Source: Bacteroides sp. 43_108 (GTDB lineage Bacteria; Bacteroidota; Bacteroidia; Bacteroidales; Bacteroidaceae). Taken from it: a DNA stretch of 30,801 bases. A model generated the notes under the pieces. The model saw only the letters and a list, made by a program, of their open reading frames with translations, ran no database searches and had not been told where the DNA came from. Within the stretch, counting starts at the first letter, position 1. Every line of letters starts with the position of its first letter. The position numbers and the translations under genes were made by a program. Location of the stretch: positions 1-30,801 of the forward strand of contig MNQS01000109.1 in assembly GCA_001915545.1 (NCBI GenBank), given 5' to 3'. Shown one piece after another: positions 15,085-23,264 of this stretch.

Positions 15085-15681
15085 ATGAAAAGAATCATTC
15101 TCATACTCGGACTTGCCGCCTCGATGGGGCTGACGGGAACCGGCAGTGTTCATGCCCAGTTCGTCGTGCATGATCCCGGCCACACCCTGCTGAACTCAAC
15201 GGAATGGATCGCCAATGTCAAGAAATGGGTTACACAAATCAATGAAATGATCGATGCCCAGGAACTGCGGCTCGGCCTGCAAAAGATCGACCAGTTGAAG
15301 GAACTCAAATCACTGAAAGAGCTTGCCGACCTGCTGGACGACGTAGCCTGCCTGAGCAGCGACTACAGCTTTTACCTGAACGTAGGATCGAATTACCACT
15401 GCCTGAAATTTCTCAACTTTCAGCGTGTGACCGTCAATCTGAGCCTGAGTACCGACCTGCTGTTCAAGGTGGCCACCGTGACCAGTTACTTCTCAATGAA
15501 CTCGGAAGGGCGCATGTCCTTTATCGAGCAGGTGAAGGAATCGGTGGAAAAAGCCGCCGAAGAGATGCGTGAGTTTAACGAATCCGTGCGTTCCACGGTC
15601 ATTTACAAATCCATGAAGGGGCATAACCGGAAGACCTATTACCAGGGACGGTTGGCCGCTTTCACACGACACACCAATTAA
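15085..15681 (+). CDS. traI: TraI-like periplasmic protein (DUF4141/VirB5-like)
   Basis: One hundred and ninety-eight residues with a signal peptide (MKRIILILGLAASMGLTG..., cleavage after VHA) and a mature region that opens FVVHDPGHTLLNSTEWIANV, then long amphipathic helices. In family terms this is the DUF4141/TraI layout, equivalent to VirB5 minor pilins. The start at 15085 was chosen because the signal peptide begins exactly there; a longer open frame upstream overlaps the preceding gene. Position between the VirB4 and VirB6 equivalents agrees with the call. Confidence 0.8.
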   Translation: MKRIILILGLAASMGLTGTGSVHAQFVVHDPGHTLLNSTEWIANVKKWVTQINEMIDAQELRLGLQKIDQLKELKSLKELADLLDDVACLSSDYSFYLNVGSNYHCLKFLNFQRVTVNLSLSTDLLFKVATVTSYFSMNSEGRMSFIEQVKESVEKAAEEMREFNESVRSTVIYKSMKGHNRKTYYQGRLAAFTRHTN

Positions 15682-15686
15682 ACGTT

Positions 15687-16742
15687 ATGAATCAAGATAA
15701 TTTTCTCTGGGGACTTCAGATCACGGACGGTCTGACGATGGAACTCGTTTCGCAAATGACGGTCATCGCCTTCGGTGTTGGTGTCATCTGCTTTATCTGC
15801 AACCTGGCATACAACTATCTCTATCACGGAGCCAGCCAGCTGTTAAGCCCGAATGAGGACAAATTTCCCGACATGATGGAAATCGCCCGTTGCCTGGTAC
15901 TGTTCTTCTGCCTAAGCATGTACACCCCCATCGCCCAAACCATCGTAGGCACGATGGAAGTAATCAACGAAGCCACCTCGCTGACCTCCGAGCGTGCGCA
16001 GGAATTTGCCCAGTTCATGGCACAATCAGCCACCGAACAAGGAGAGATGATTGTCGAATACGACAAACACAGCCTCCAGTCGGAGGTAGCAGCCGGAGAA
16101 GACAACACCGGCGCCATGCAGCACGAACTGGATAAAAAGATGGAAGAGGACGAAATGACCGGTGTACGCTCCAGCGTGGAGAAGATTGTGCAGCTGCTCA
16201 ACCCCGCCAACCTCGCCACCCTTGTACTTCATGGCATTTCCGCCCTATTGGTAGGAATCATACAAGTAGTCATCTTGGGTATCGGCGTGGTCATTGTCAA
16301 GCTATTGGTCATTCTCGGCCCGTTTGTCTTTGCCGTAAGCATGCTGCCGGTCTTTCAGAAACAGTTGAGTATCTGGTTCGGTACGCTCTGCTCCGCCTGT
16401 ATGGTATTCACCGTCATCAATATCCTGAATCAAATCATGTGGCAGACCTTCAAGGCCATCTATACGGAAAGTGCCGACATGGTAGACGCAGCTACGCAGC
16501 AGATACAATATTTAGGAATGGATCTCGCCTTAATCGGTGCTTATTGCAGCTGTTTCTGGCTATCCTCCAAAATCGTAGGACACAGCGATGCCGGGAAAAT
16601 CATTTCGAAAACCGTGTCAATCGTCACCACGGCGGCCACCATCGCCCTGATGGGAGGCGCAGCGGCAGGCGGCAAGCTGACCAACGTAGGCGGTGCCGCC
16701 TCTATTGGGGCAAGTTTCATAAACGACAACAATAAAAAATAG
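15687..16742 (+). CDS. traJ: TraJ, VirB6-like polytopic channel protein
   Basis: Three hundred and fifty-one residues with about six or seven membrane helices (roughly 20-44, 66-86, 176-200, 200-224, 230-252, 275-296, 308-326) and a long hydrophilic loop (about 90-165). GIGVVIVKLLVILGPFVFAVSML and the tail resemble TraJ of Bacteroides elements, the VirB6 equivalent that forms the inner-membrane channel. It lies 5 bp after traI and 4 bp before traK. Length is as expected. Confidence 0.85.
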   Translation: MNQDNFLWGLQITDGLTMELVSQMTVIAFGVGVICFICNLAYNYLYHGASQLLSPNEDKFPDMMEIARCLVLFFCLSMYTPIAQTIVGTMEVINEATSLTSERAQEFAQFMAQSATEQGEMIVEYDKHSLQSEVAAGEDNTGAMQHELDKKMEEDEMTGVRSSVEKIVQLLNPANLATLVLHGISALLVGIIQVVILGIGVVIVKLLVILGPFVFAVSMLPVFQKQLSIWFGTLCSACMVFTVINILNQIMWQTFKAIYTESADMVDAATQQIQYLGMDLALIGAYCSCFWLSSKIVGHSDAGKIISKTVSIVTTAATIALMGGAAAGGKLTNVGGAASIGASFINDNNKK

Positions 16743-16746
16743 AACT

Positions 16747-17445
16747 ATGAATCTGATGAAATTCAAAGGAGCAGATGATGCGGTCAAGCTGACTATCCGG
16801 CTTTCAGCCGGGTACTGCATCATCCTGACTATCGCTTTTGCCAGCAGTATCATCTTCCTTATCAACAAAATAGAAAAAGCATACGGCCAGGCTCTCGTCA
16901 TCGACAGGCAGGGAGAAGTCTATGAGGCAAGCAGCCTGTCTGCCAGCGATATGCGGCAATACGAATACATGAACCATGTAAAGACCTTCGTAACCCACTG
17001 GTATGCCTTTGACGAAAGCAGCTACGAGAAGAACATTTCGCTTGCGCTCAACCTCATAGGCAACAAGGGGAAGGAGCTGTTGAACGAGTACAACGATGTG
17101 AATATGCTGAACTCACTCATACAAAAGAATATCCGTTACGGGGTACGCATCAAGGATGTAGAGATTAACACCCAAACGATACCCGTTTCCGGAAAGATAA
17201 TCTTCACGCAGACCGGGTACCGGGCACGGGGAAGCATCTCACGTAATATCGAAGCGGAGTTCACCATCTATGATATGCTGTCCCGCAGCGAGGAAAATGC
17301 GCACGGAGCCAAGATAGAAGATTGGATTGTCCGCTATTCCGAACCCGTGGAAAGCAACGGCGCCAACACATCGCAGGCAGCTTCTCCGGGCAAGAATGAA
17401 AACCAGTCAGAAACCTCTAAACCAACCGACCATGGAACCGAATAA
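16747..17445 (+). CDS. traK: TraK, VirB8-like inner-membrane protein
   Basis: Two hundred and thirty-two residues with one membrane helix (about 17-40) and a periplasmic domain with MNHVKTFVTHWYAFDESSY and RYGVRIKDVEINTQTIP, matching the TraK pattern (VirB8 equivalent, which nucleates the channel). The last 30 residues are low-complexity (Ser, Asn, Glu). The 3' end overlaps traM by 14 bp. Confidence 0.87.
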   Translation: MNLMKFKGADDAVKLTIRLSAGYCIILTIAFASSIIFLINKIEKAYGQALVIDRQGEVYEASSLSASDMRQYEYMNHVKTFVTHWYAFDESSYEKNISLALNLIGNKGKELLNEYNDVNMLNSLIQKNIRYGVRIKDVEINTQTIPVSGKIIFTQTGYRARGSISRNIEAEFTIYDMLSRSEENAHGAKIEDWIVRYSEPVESNGANTSQAASPGKNENQSETSKPTDHGTE

Positions 17446-18715
17446 ACTTATCAAAGACAAGAACAAGCTGTTGATGGCCATCCCGGTAATCCTGGGCATC
17501 CTCTTCCTTTATGTATTCTTCATCCGTGAGGACGGGAACGTGCCGTCAGGGAGTGACAGACAGACCGCCTCGCAAGCCTTTCTGGAACCACAGTCGGAAA
17601 TGGCCGACAAGGTGAACGACAAGATGGAAGCCTATAAGCAGGACAAACTGGAAGAGCAGGAGAAGGCACGCATCCTGAAAGAGTCTCAAGTCAAAGGATC
17701 TGATTTTTACTTCGAGCTGCAAAACCAGCAGGAACGGTATGACCGTGCCACACTGGAGCGCATCCGCCGTATGCAGAACGATCCGTACAGCGAAGTCATG
17801 GCAGAATACGGAGGTGGCCGGAACGGACGCTTCTCTCATCAGCTGGAAAGCCAACTGGACGGACTGGAGGACGAGCAGGCGCTCAACGAGATTATCCGGG
17901 AAGCCAAGAAGAACTCACGCATCCGCAAGGAACTGGAAGAATCCGACAAATACCGCAAGCGCATGTATGAACGGATTGTCAATTATGACCAAGAGGGAAA
18001 AACGGAGAAAGCCGCTGCCAACCCTTCCGGCCATCCATCCGCCGACAGCCTGATGCAAAAAGGCCCGATCTACCGTGCCGAAAACGGCAAGCGGGTACGC
18101 CGCCAACCGACCTCCACACCGGGAAACAGCAACCTCTTCAGGGCTTGCATCCACGGCGACCAGACCGTAGTCACGGGCAGTACGGTACGGATGCGGTTGC
18201 TTCAGGACGTAACCCTATCCGGCATGAAGATACCGGCCAACACGCTGTTTTACGGTGTCGCCACTTTGGGAGCCAACCGCCTCGATGTGGTGGTCAGCAA
18301 CCTGAAGGTAGGAGACAACCTCAATCCCGTATCGGTGGTTGTCTTCGACAATGATGCCATGGAAGGTTTGAACCTGCCCAATAACCTGAAAGCCAGTGCA
18401 GCCAAGCGTATGGAACAAGGTCTTGTACAGAACATCGACATGCCGCTCTCTTCCATCGGCACGATGGCCAGCGAAGTGACCAGCGTAGTCAACGCCACCA
18501 CCCAGGTAGCCAAGCAAATCTTGAACATGAGCCTCTCACAAGTGAAGGTACATCTCAAGTCCAACTACGAAATGTATATCCAGGAAGAGAGTCAGGAATC
18601 GAAGTTGCGCAGGCAAGCCGTGCAAGCGGAGTTACAGAAGCTCTATGAGCAAATGGAACAAGAGAAAACGAACAAGAAAAATCATCCCCTTCAAACATTG
18701 ATAGACAAATTATGA
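17432..18715 (+). CDS. traM: TraM, VirB10-like channel protein
   Basis: Four hundred and twenty-seven residues. One membrane helix near the N-terminus (about 14-31, MAIPVILGILFLYVFF), a long charged helical linker rich in Glu, Lys and Gln (about 45-195), and a C-terminal beta domain (from about 230: FRACIHGDQTVVTGSTVRMR, IPANTLFYGVATLG), the conserved TraM/VirB10 part that spans the periplasm to the outer-membrane core. The start at 17432 (MEPNKLIKDK) was chosen because the membrane helix follows at the right distance and the upstream frame overlaps traK too far. It overlaps the next gene by 4 bp. Confidence 0.9.
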   Translation: MEPNKLIKDKNKLLMAIPVILGILFLYVFFIREDGNVPSGSDRQTASQAFLEPQSEMADKVNDKMEAYKQDKLEEQEKARILKESQVKGSDFYFELQNQQERYDRATLERIRRMQNDPYSEVMAEYGGGRNGRFSHQLESQLDGLEDEQALNEIIREAKKNSRIRKELEESDKYRKRMYERIVNYDQEGKTEKAAANPSGHPSADSLMQKGPIYRAENGKRVRRQPTSTPGNSNLFRACIHGDQTVVTGSTVRMRLLQDVTLSGMKIPANTLFYGVATLGANRLDVVVSNLKVGDNLNPVSVVVFDNDAMEGLNLPNNLKASAAKRMEQGLVQNIDMPLSSIGTMASEVTSVVNATTQVAKQILNMSLSQVKVHLKSNYEMYIQEESQESKLRRQAVQAELQKLYEQMEQEKTNKKNHPLQTLIDKL

Positions 18716-18897
18716 TAGACATTCTCAATTACCTGCTTGCGCTGTCAGCGGTCTTTTTCGGCTATCGGATCTACGTATCACGCCGGAACGGACGAGCCTT
18801 TAAAGAAATCCGTCCGCTGACCGTTTCTTTCGGCATTACCCTGCTTCTTCTATGGGGCATTACCGTATTCACCGCCTTTTTTTCAAGAACCGTTTAA
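18712..18897 (+). CDS. Small two-helix membrane protein of the tra operon
   Basis: Sixty-one residues, two membrane helices (about 5-18 and 39-57) with the basic loop YVSRRNGRAFK between them. It overlaps traM by 4 bp (ATGA) and is 12 bp before traN. It could correspond to TraL, a small membrane protein found near traK/traM in other Bacteroides elements, but the sequence is too short to be sure. Confidence 0.65.
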   Translation: MIDILNYLLALSAVFFGYRIYVSRRNGRAFKEIRPLTVSFGITLLLLWGITVFTAFFSRTV

Positions 18898-18909
18898 CAT
18901 ATCGACAAC

Positions 18910-20022
18910 ATGAAGAAATATATTTATCTACTGTTTTACTGCTTTGTGTGCAGTCTGCCGCTCTTCGCTCAGGAAAACGGCACTCCCCGGCAACAAGCCA
19001 TCAGCCAAAAAGACATCTTTATCTCTTTCGACTGTGTGAAACACCTGGTATTCCCTGTGCAAGTATCTGATATCGCCATCGGCGAACAGGAGCTTGTCAT
19101 GGCCAGCCGGGTAGAAGAGGCGCCCCATATCGTCAGGCTCTCGGCGCAAGCGGAAGGATTCACCGAAGAGACCAACCTGACCGTAGTCTGCATCGACGGA
19201 AGCGTTTACACCTATCACATCCGCTACCTTCCCGAAAGCGGCACGGATTCGCACCCGAACATTTACGAGGACAACGGGAAATGGCAGCACCATGACTATC
19301 AGGCAGAAGTCAGCGACCTCCATCTGGCCGAGTTCTTCTTTCCGGAGGACATCGCTTACGGAACGCCCGGCAACGAGGTGTCCTTCACTCTGGCCGCCTA
19401 CAACAACCAGTTGAAAGTATCAACCGCCAAAGATGCCGTGGCATATTCCAACCTGTTTGTGGTGGATAAGGCCATGAACACTTACCACATCACCATCAAA
19501 CGGGGCAATACCTCCGTATTCACCTACAATTTCGATGACCAGCGCAAATATACCGCCCATGTGGATGTGAACAGCGAGGAAATGGAAAGATGCATCCAAG
19601 AGCTGCGCACCAAGAAGCGCAACATCTACAGCCTGGGGGTCATCGAGAACAAGTTTGAGTTGTCAATGGCCAATCTGTATGTGCATGAGGACTTCATGTT
19701 TTTCATCTTTGACCTGAAAAACAAATCATACATCGACTACGACATCGAGTTTGTCAAATGTTTCCAGCGTGACCAGAAGAAGAGCAAGAACGCCATCCAG
19801 CAAGAAACGACCATCGAACCTATTTATCAGAAAGATTTTGATACGAAAATCAAGGGCAAGAGCCGGAACCGGCTGATACTTGGTTTCGACAAATTCACGA
19901 TACCCGATGATAAGGTATTCGAGATCGAGATTTACGAGCGAAACGGCGGGCGGCACATCAAGCTGGCCGTGTTGAACGAATACATCCTTTCCGCAGAACC
20001 CTTATACAAGCCACAGCCATGA
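18910..20022 (+). CDS. traN: TraN, VirB9-like periplasmic/outer-membrane protein
   Basis: Three hundred and seventy residues with a signal peptide (YIYLLFYCFVCSLPLFAQ, cleavage after LFA) and two beta-rich domains. FISFDCVKHLVFPVQVSDIAIG and the C-terminal region with FELSMANLYVHEDFMFFIFD are the TraN hallmarks (VirB9 equivalent, outer-membrane core complex with TraM and TraO). Length is normal. It overlaps the next gene by 4 bp. Confidence 0.9.
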   Translation: MKKYIYLLFYCFVCSLPLFAQENGTPRQQAISQKDIFISFDCVKHLVFPVQVSDIAIGEQELVMASRVEEAPHIVRLSAQAEGFTEETNLTVVCIDGSVYTYHIRYLPESGTDSHPNIYEDNGKWQHHDYQAEVSDLHLAEFFFPEDIAYGTPGNEVSFTLAAYNNQLKVSTAKDAVAYSNLFVVDKAMNTYHITIKRGNTSVFTYNFDDQRKYTAHVDVNSEEMERCIQELRTKKRNIYSLGVIENKFELSMANLYVHEDFMFFIFDLKNKSYIDYDIEFVKCFQRDQKKSKNAIQQETTIEPIYQKDFDTKIKGKSRNRLILGFDKFTIPDDKVFEIEIYERNGGRHIKLAVLNEYILSAEPLYKPQP

Positions 20023-21491
20023 AACTGAGAGAAGCATTAGACACCTATATGTTCGACAACGTGGGACAGTTCGGCGGCATCGCCGAATCACTGGGCTATC
20101 AGACCGAATACCGGGACGGATATTTCCGGTTCCGCAAAGACGGGGAAGAGCTGAGCATGAGCGTAAGCGAAATCAGGGAAAAAGCCGGAGCAAAGTACGA
20201 TGAAAGCCTTCGTGACCAATCAAAAGAACGTGTATCCGCCCTTTTTAACAAGGAACGTGCCAATGATCCTAAATATGTCGCCGAGCTGGAGAAGGAGGGC
20301 ATCAGCATCAAGCGGTGGGAGAACCTGAAGGGACATGACAAGGACGGCTTTACCGTCATCGACCATCGCCTGAAGGTATGCTACACCGGACAGTCGCTCT
20401 ATGAATACGCCTACAAGCAAGGGAACATCCTCGACGGGAAAGGCACCAAGCTGGAAAAGGGTATCATGTCTGATTTGATGGAGATACACGGCAAACCGGG
20501 GAAGCTCCGTTTAAACGATGACGGAATCTCCGTATTCTACCGCAAAGAGGCGTTGGTTATCCCGGACAAGGTGCTGGGAAAGAAGTTGGGCAAGAAAGAG
20601 AAAGAACAGCTGCTTGCCGGTGACATCGTACCCATCACCGTAAATAAGAAGGACATCCTGCTGCAAGTTGACCGGGATCTGAACTCCGTCATCCTGCGCA
20701 CCAACCAGGAAATCAAGATTCCCGATATCATCGGGCAGACCAGCGAATATGGCGGCTACAAGTTAACCAAAGCCGACAAATACCTGCTCGCCAACGGCCA
20801 TGCACTGGAGAACAAGCTGCTGCACAGTCCGGAAGGCTACTTCATTGCCGACATCCAACTGACGGATGACAGGAAAGGAGTCATGATACAGAACATACAG
20901 AGTATCACTCCCGGCAAGGCACAAGAGCTGATCAAGGCCATGACCCCCAAACTGGAAGCCCATGCGGCCAACATAGAGGCTGCAAAAGAGCAAAAACACG
21001 AAGAGGGGCGCAATATGGAAGCCGAGTTTAAGGAAGCGGTGGGCAAACATGACTTTGAAAAAATCGGGAAGCTCAAAGAGGAAGGATATAAACCCAGTGA
21101 AGAGTTTATCAAAGGAATCGGTAAGGAACACGGTCTGGATGAAAGGCAAACCCATGAAGTCATCCAGCTGTTCGGCACCAAGCCGGAAGAACAGGGCGAA
21201 CATGAAAGGCAGGCCGCACGTCTGTTGGATGCCGCACAGACCGACAACTTTCATGTCATCCAAGAGATACAGAAAGAAGGGTACCGGCTCACCCAACAAG
21301 ACCTTACCCGGATGCGTGAAACGGGTGTGCAAGCCAACACGCTGATAGCCGTACAAAAGATTTTCGGGATGGAAGGCAGCACAAAGACACTGGGAGATGT
21401 CAAACTGGCCAGCACACCCAAACCCGACAACAGCAAGGAAATGGCCCGTCCGATAGCCAGCACCATCAACCGGGCTTTCAATGACTTATAA
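20019..21491 (+). CDS. DUF3945/DUF4099-type protein with two copies of a C-terminal module
   Basis: Four hundred and ninety residues, soluble. The middle, with ELEKEGISIKRWENLKGHDK and LLQVDRDLNSVILRTNQEIK, and the KLGKKEKEQLLAGD stretch fit the DUF4099/DUF3945 proteins common on Bacteroidales mobile elements; function unknown, possibly DNA handling linked to transfer. From residue 327 the protein holds two tandem copies (about 327-394 and 395-464) of a module of the form DF..I..LK.EGY.PS, the second ending KIFGMEGSTKTLGDVK. The same module ends the HipA-like kinase and the ArdC-like protein. Its start overlaps traN (ATGA), so it is made with the channel proteins. Confidence 0.75.
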   Translation: MKLREALDTYMFDNVGQFGGIAESLGYQTEYRDGYFRFRKDGEELSMSVSEIREKAGAKYDESLRDQSKERVSALFNKERANDPKYVAELEKEGISIKRWENLKGHDKDGFTVIDHRLKVCYTGQSLYEYAYKQGNILDGKGTKLEKGIMSDLMEIHGKPGKLRLNDDGISVFYRKEALVIPDKVLGKKLGKKEKEQLLAGDIVPITVNKKDILLQVDRDLNSVILRTNQEIKIPDIIGQTSEYGGYKLTKADKYLLANGHALENKLLHSPEGYFIADIQLTDDRKGVMIQNIQSITPGKAQELIKAMTPKLEAHAANIEAAKEQKHEEGRNMEAEFKEAVGKHDFEKIGKLKEEGYKPSEEFIKGIGKEHGLDERQTHEVIQLFGTKPEEQGEHERQAARLLDAAQTDNFHVIQEIQKEGYRLTQQDLTRMRETGVQANTLIAVQKIFGMEGSTKTLGDVKLASTPKPDNSKEMARPIASTINRAFNDL

Positions 21492-21509
21492 CCTAAAAAA
21501 TCAGGAATT

Positions 21510-21695
21510 ATGGATTACGATGAATTAGTACAGAAAAACATTGCAGGAGAAATCTGTGACTTAGAGTTTCTACTTGCACAGGAAGAGCTTGCACAAGCCT
21601 ATCAAGAAGAGATGGCTGCCAAGCAGCAAGAGATAAACAACCAAACGGCCAGAGAATGGCTGCTTGATTACGAGAACAGAAATCTATACCAATAA
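21510..21695 (+). CDS. Small acidic helical protein
   Basis: Sixty-one residues, strongly acidic and helical (QEELAQAYQEEMAAKQQEIN), no membrane helix. I do not recognise it. It lies 18 bp after the DUF3945 gene and 3 bp before the ArdC-like gene, so it is part of the operon and may be a partner of one of these. Confidence 0.6.
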   Translation: MDYDELVQKNIAGEICDLEFLLAQEELAQAYQEEMAAKQQEINNQTAREWLLDYENRNLYQ

Positions 21696-21698
21696 ATC

Positions 21699-22892
21699 AT
21701 GGATACAGCAAGTGACAAAGCATTACAGCGTTTCGCCGAACTGATGATCGAAAAGATAAAGCAGGTGGAAGACAACTGGCAGAAGCCTTGGTTCGGGATA
21801 AAGGGTGGGGGACTTCCGCAAAATATCGAGGGAAGAACCTACAACGGAGTAAATTCCTTCATGTTGTTTCTACTTTCGGAAAAAGAGCAGTACAGCCTGC
21901 CGGTCTATATGACCTTCATGCAAGCCAAAGACAGCGGCCTTAACATACTGAAAGGAGAAAAGTCATTCCCGGTCATTTACTGGAATTTCTCAGTAAGAGA
22001 CAAGAACGGAAAGAAAATACCTTTCGACGTATATAAGAACCTGGATAAAAACGAGCAGCAGGAATATAAGGTCACGCCGTTTCTGAAGACATACAATGTG
22101 TTCAACGTACAGCAGACCAATCTTCAGGAAACGAAACCGGAGAAATGGGAAGCATTGAAGGAGCAATTCAAGATACCGGCCATCAAGGACGAGCAAGGGA
22201 TGCTCACCGTGCCTCTGATTGATGCGATGGTACGGGAACAGCAATGGATCTGCCCCATTTATTCCAAGGAAGGAAATAGTGCTTACCATGCAAGGGGAGA
22301 AGATAACCATATCGTCGTACCCCTGAAGGGGCAGTTTAAGGACGGAGAGAATTTCTACTCCACACTACTTCATGAGATGGCGCACTCGACTGGGGAGCCT
22401 GAGCATCTGAACCGGGAAAAAGGCGTGATTTTCGGAGACAAGCAATATGCCAAAGAGGAACTGGTTGCCGAACTCACCTCCGCTACCGTCGGGCAAAGCC
22501 TGGGCATATCCACCTATATCCGGGAAGAGAATGCCATGTATCTAAAGAACTGGCTGGGAGCCTTGAAAGAAGATCCCAAATTCATCTATAACATCCTTGC
22601 CGATGTAGGCAAAGCCAGTAATATGATTCAGGAACACGCCTCACGGATGGAACAGTACCTCACACCGGAGGAACGGTTTACGCTGGCCGTCCTGCAAGAC
22701 AACCGTCCGGTATTGGAGCAGATGAAGAATGAAGGTTTTATTCCTTCATCCCGACAATTGGAAAACCTCGCCGCCAACCATCCCACGGCAAGCAACCTTG
22801 AAACACTATACGGCACTTTCGGCATTTCGCTGCCTGTCATGGAAGCGGAACCGGCCATGAAAAATACGAATGAGCCACAGCTCGGATTATAA
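21699..22892 (+). CDS. ArdC-like antirestriction protein with extra C-terminal module
   Basis: Three hundred and ninety-seven residues. Residues about 1-150 match the ArdC N-terminal single-strand-DNA-binding domain (DNWQKPWFGIKGGG, RTYNGVNSFML, FMQAKDSGLNILKGEKSFPV). Residues about 190-300 are a zinc-metallopeptidase-like domain with HEMAHS (HExxH) and the downstream KEELVAELTSA. ArdC of plasmid pSa is exported with the transferred strand and protects it from restriction, so this protein may do the same. Residues 320-397 carry the module shared with HipA and DUF3945. It sits before ssb and the coupling ATPase. Confidence 0.82.
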   Translation: MDTASDKALQRFAELMIEKIKQVEDNWQKPWFGIKGGGLPQNIEGRTYNGVNSFMLFLLSEKEQYSLPVYMTFMQAKDSGLNILKGEKSFPVIYWNFSVRDKNGKKIPFDVYKNLDKNEQQEYKVTPFLKTYNVFNVQQTNLQETKPEKWEALKEQFKIPAIKDEQGMLTVPLIDAMVREQQWICPIYSKEGNSAYHARGEDNHIVVPLKGQFKDGENFYSTLLHEMAHSTGEPEHLNREKGVIFGDKQYAKEELVAELTSATVGQSLGISTYIREENAMYLKNWLGALKEDPKFIYNILADVGKASNMIQEHASRMEQYLTPEERFTLAVLQDNRPVLEQMKNEGFIPSSRQLENLAANHPTASNLETLYGTFGISLPVMEAEPAMKNTNEPQLGL

Positions 22893-22911
22893 ACTTTTAA
22901 AAACCATCATT

Positions 22912-23253
22912 ATGTTTACAGGACAAATTATCGGTTATGTCGGTGCGGATGCCCGGCAGAACAAGAACGGAAAAGGATTCAACTTCCATGTATCCACCAA
23001 GTACAAGAACGTGAACAACGAGGAACAGACCCTATGGGTATGCTGCTTCGTAAATTACGAGAGTAAGGTCTTTGAGTATCTGAAAAAAGGGACACAGGTA
23101 TATGTCTGCGGCGATGTGTATGCCGATGTATTCCAGAAGGATGACGGTAGCCACATCCCATCCGTCAGCCTGACCGTCTCACGCATTGAGCTACTGGGAA
23201 AGGCTGAGAAAAAAGAGAACGGTGACGGAACGGCAACCGGACAACCCCAATAA
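22912..23253 (+). CDS. ssb: Single-stranded DNA-binding protein
   Basis: One hundred and thirteen residues with an OB fold (IIGYVGADARQNKNGKGFNF, KNVNNEEQTLWVCCFVNYES, GTQVYVCGDVYADVFQ). It coats single-stranded DNA during transfer or replication. Compared with chromosomal SSB it lacks the long acidic tail that recruits other enzymes; it ends in GQPQ. The start at 22912 (MFTGQIIGYVG) is exact for the family; an upstream in-frame ATG at 22870 lies within the previous gene. Confidence 0.9.
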   Translation: MFTGQIIGYVGADARQNKNGKGFNFHVSTKYKNVNNEEQTLWVCCFVNYESKVFEYLKKGTQVYVCGDVYADVFQKDDGSHIPSVSLTVSRIELLGKAEKKENGDGTATGQPQ

Positions 23254-23264
23254 TTGCAACGGCC

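Noticed and set aside
20763..21356. A 197-codon antisense open frame
   Set aside because: Shadow of the DUF3945 gene; no recognisable fold and no promoter.
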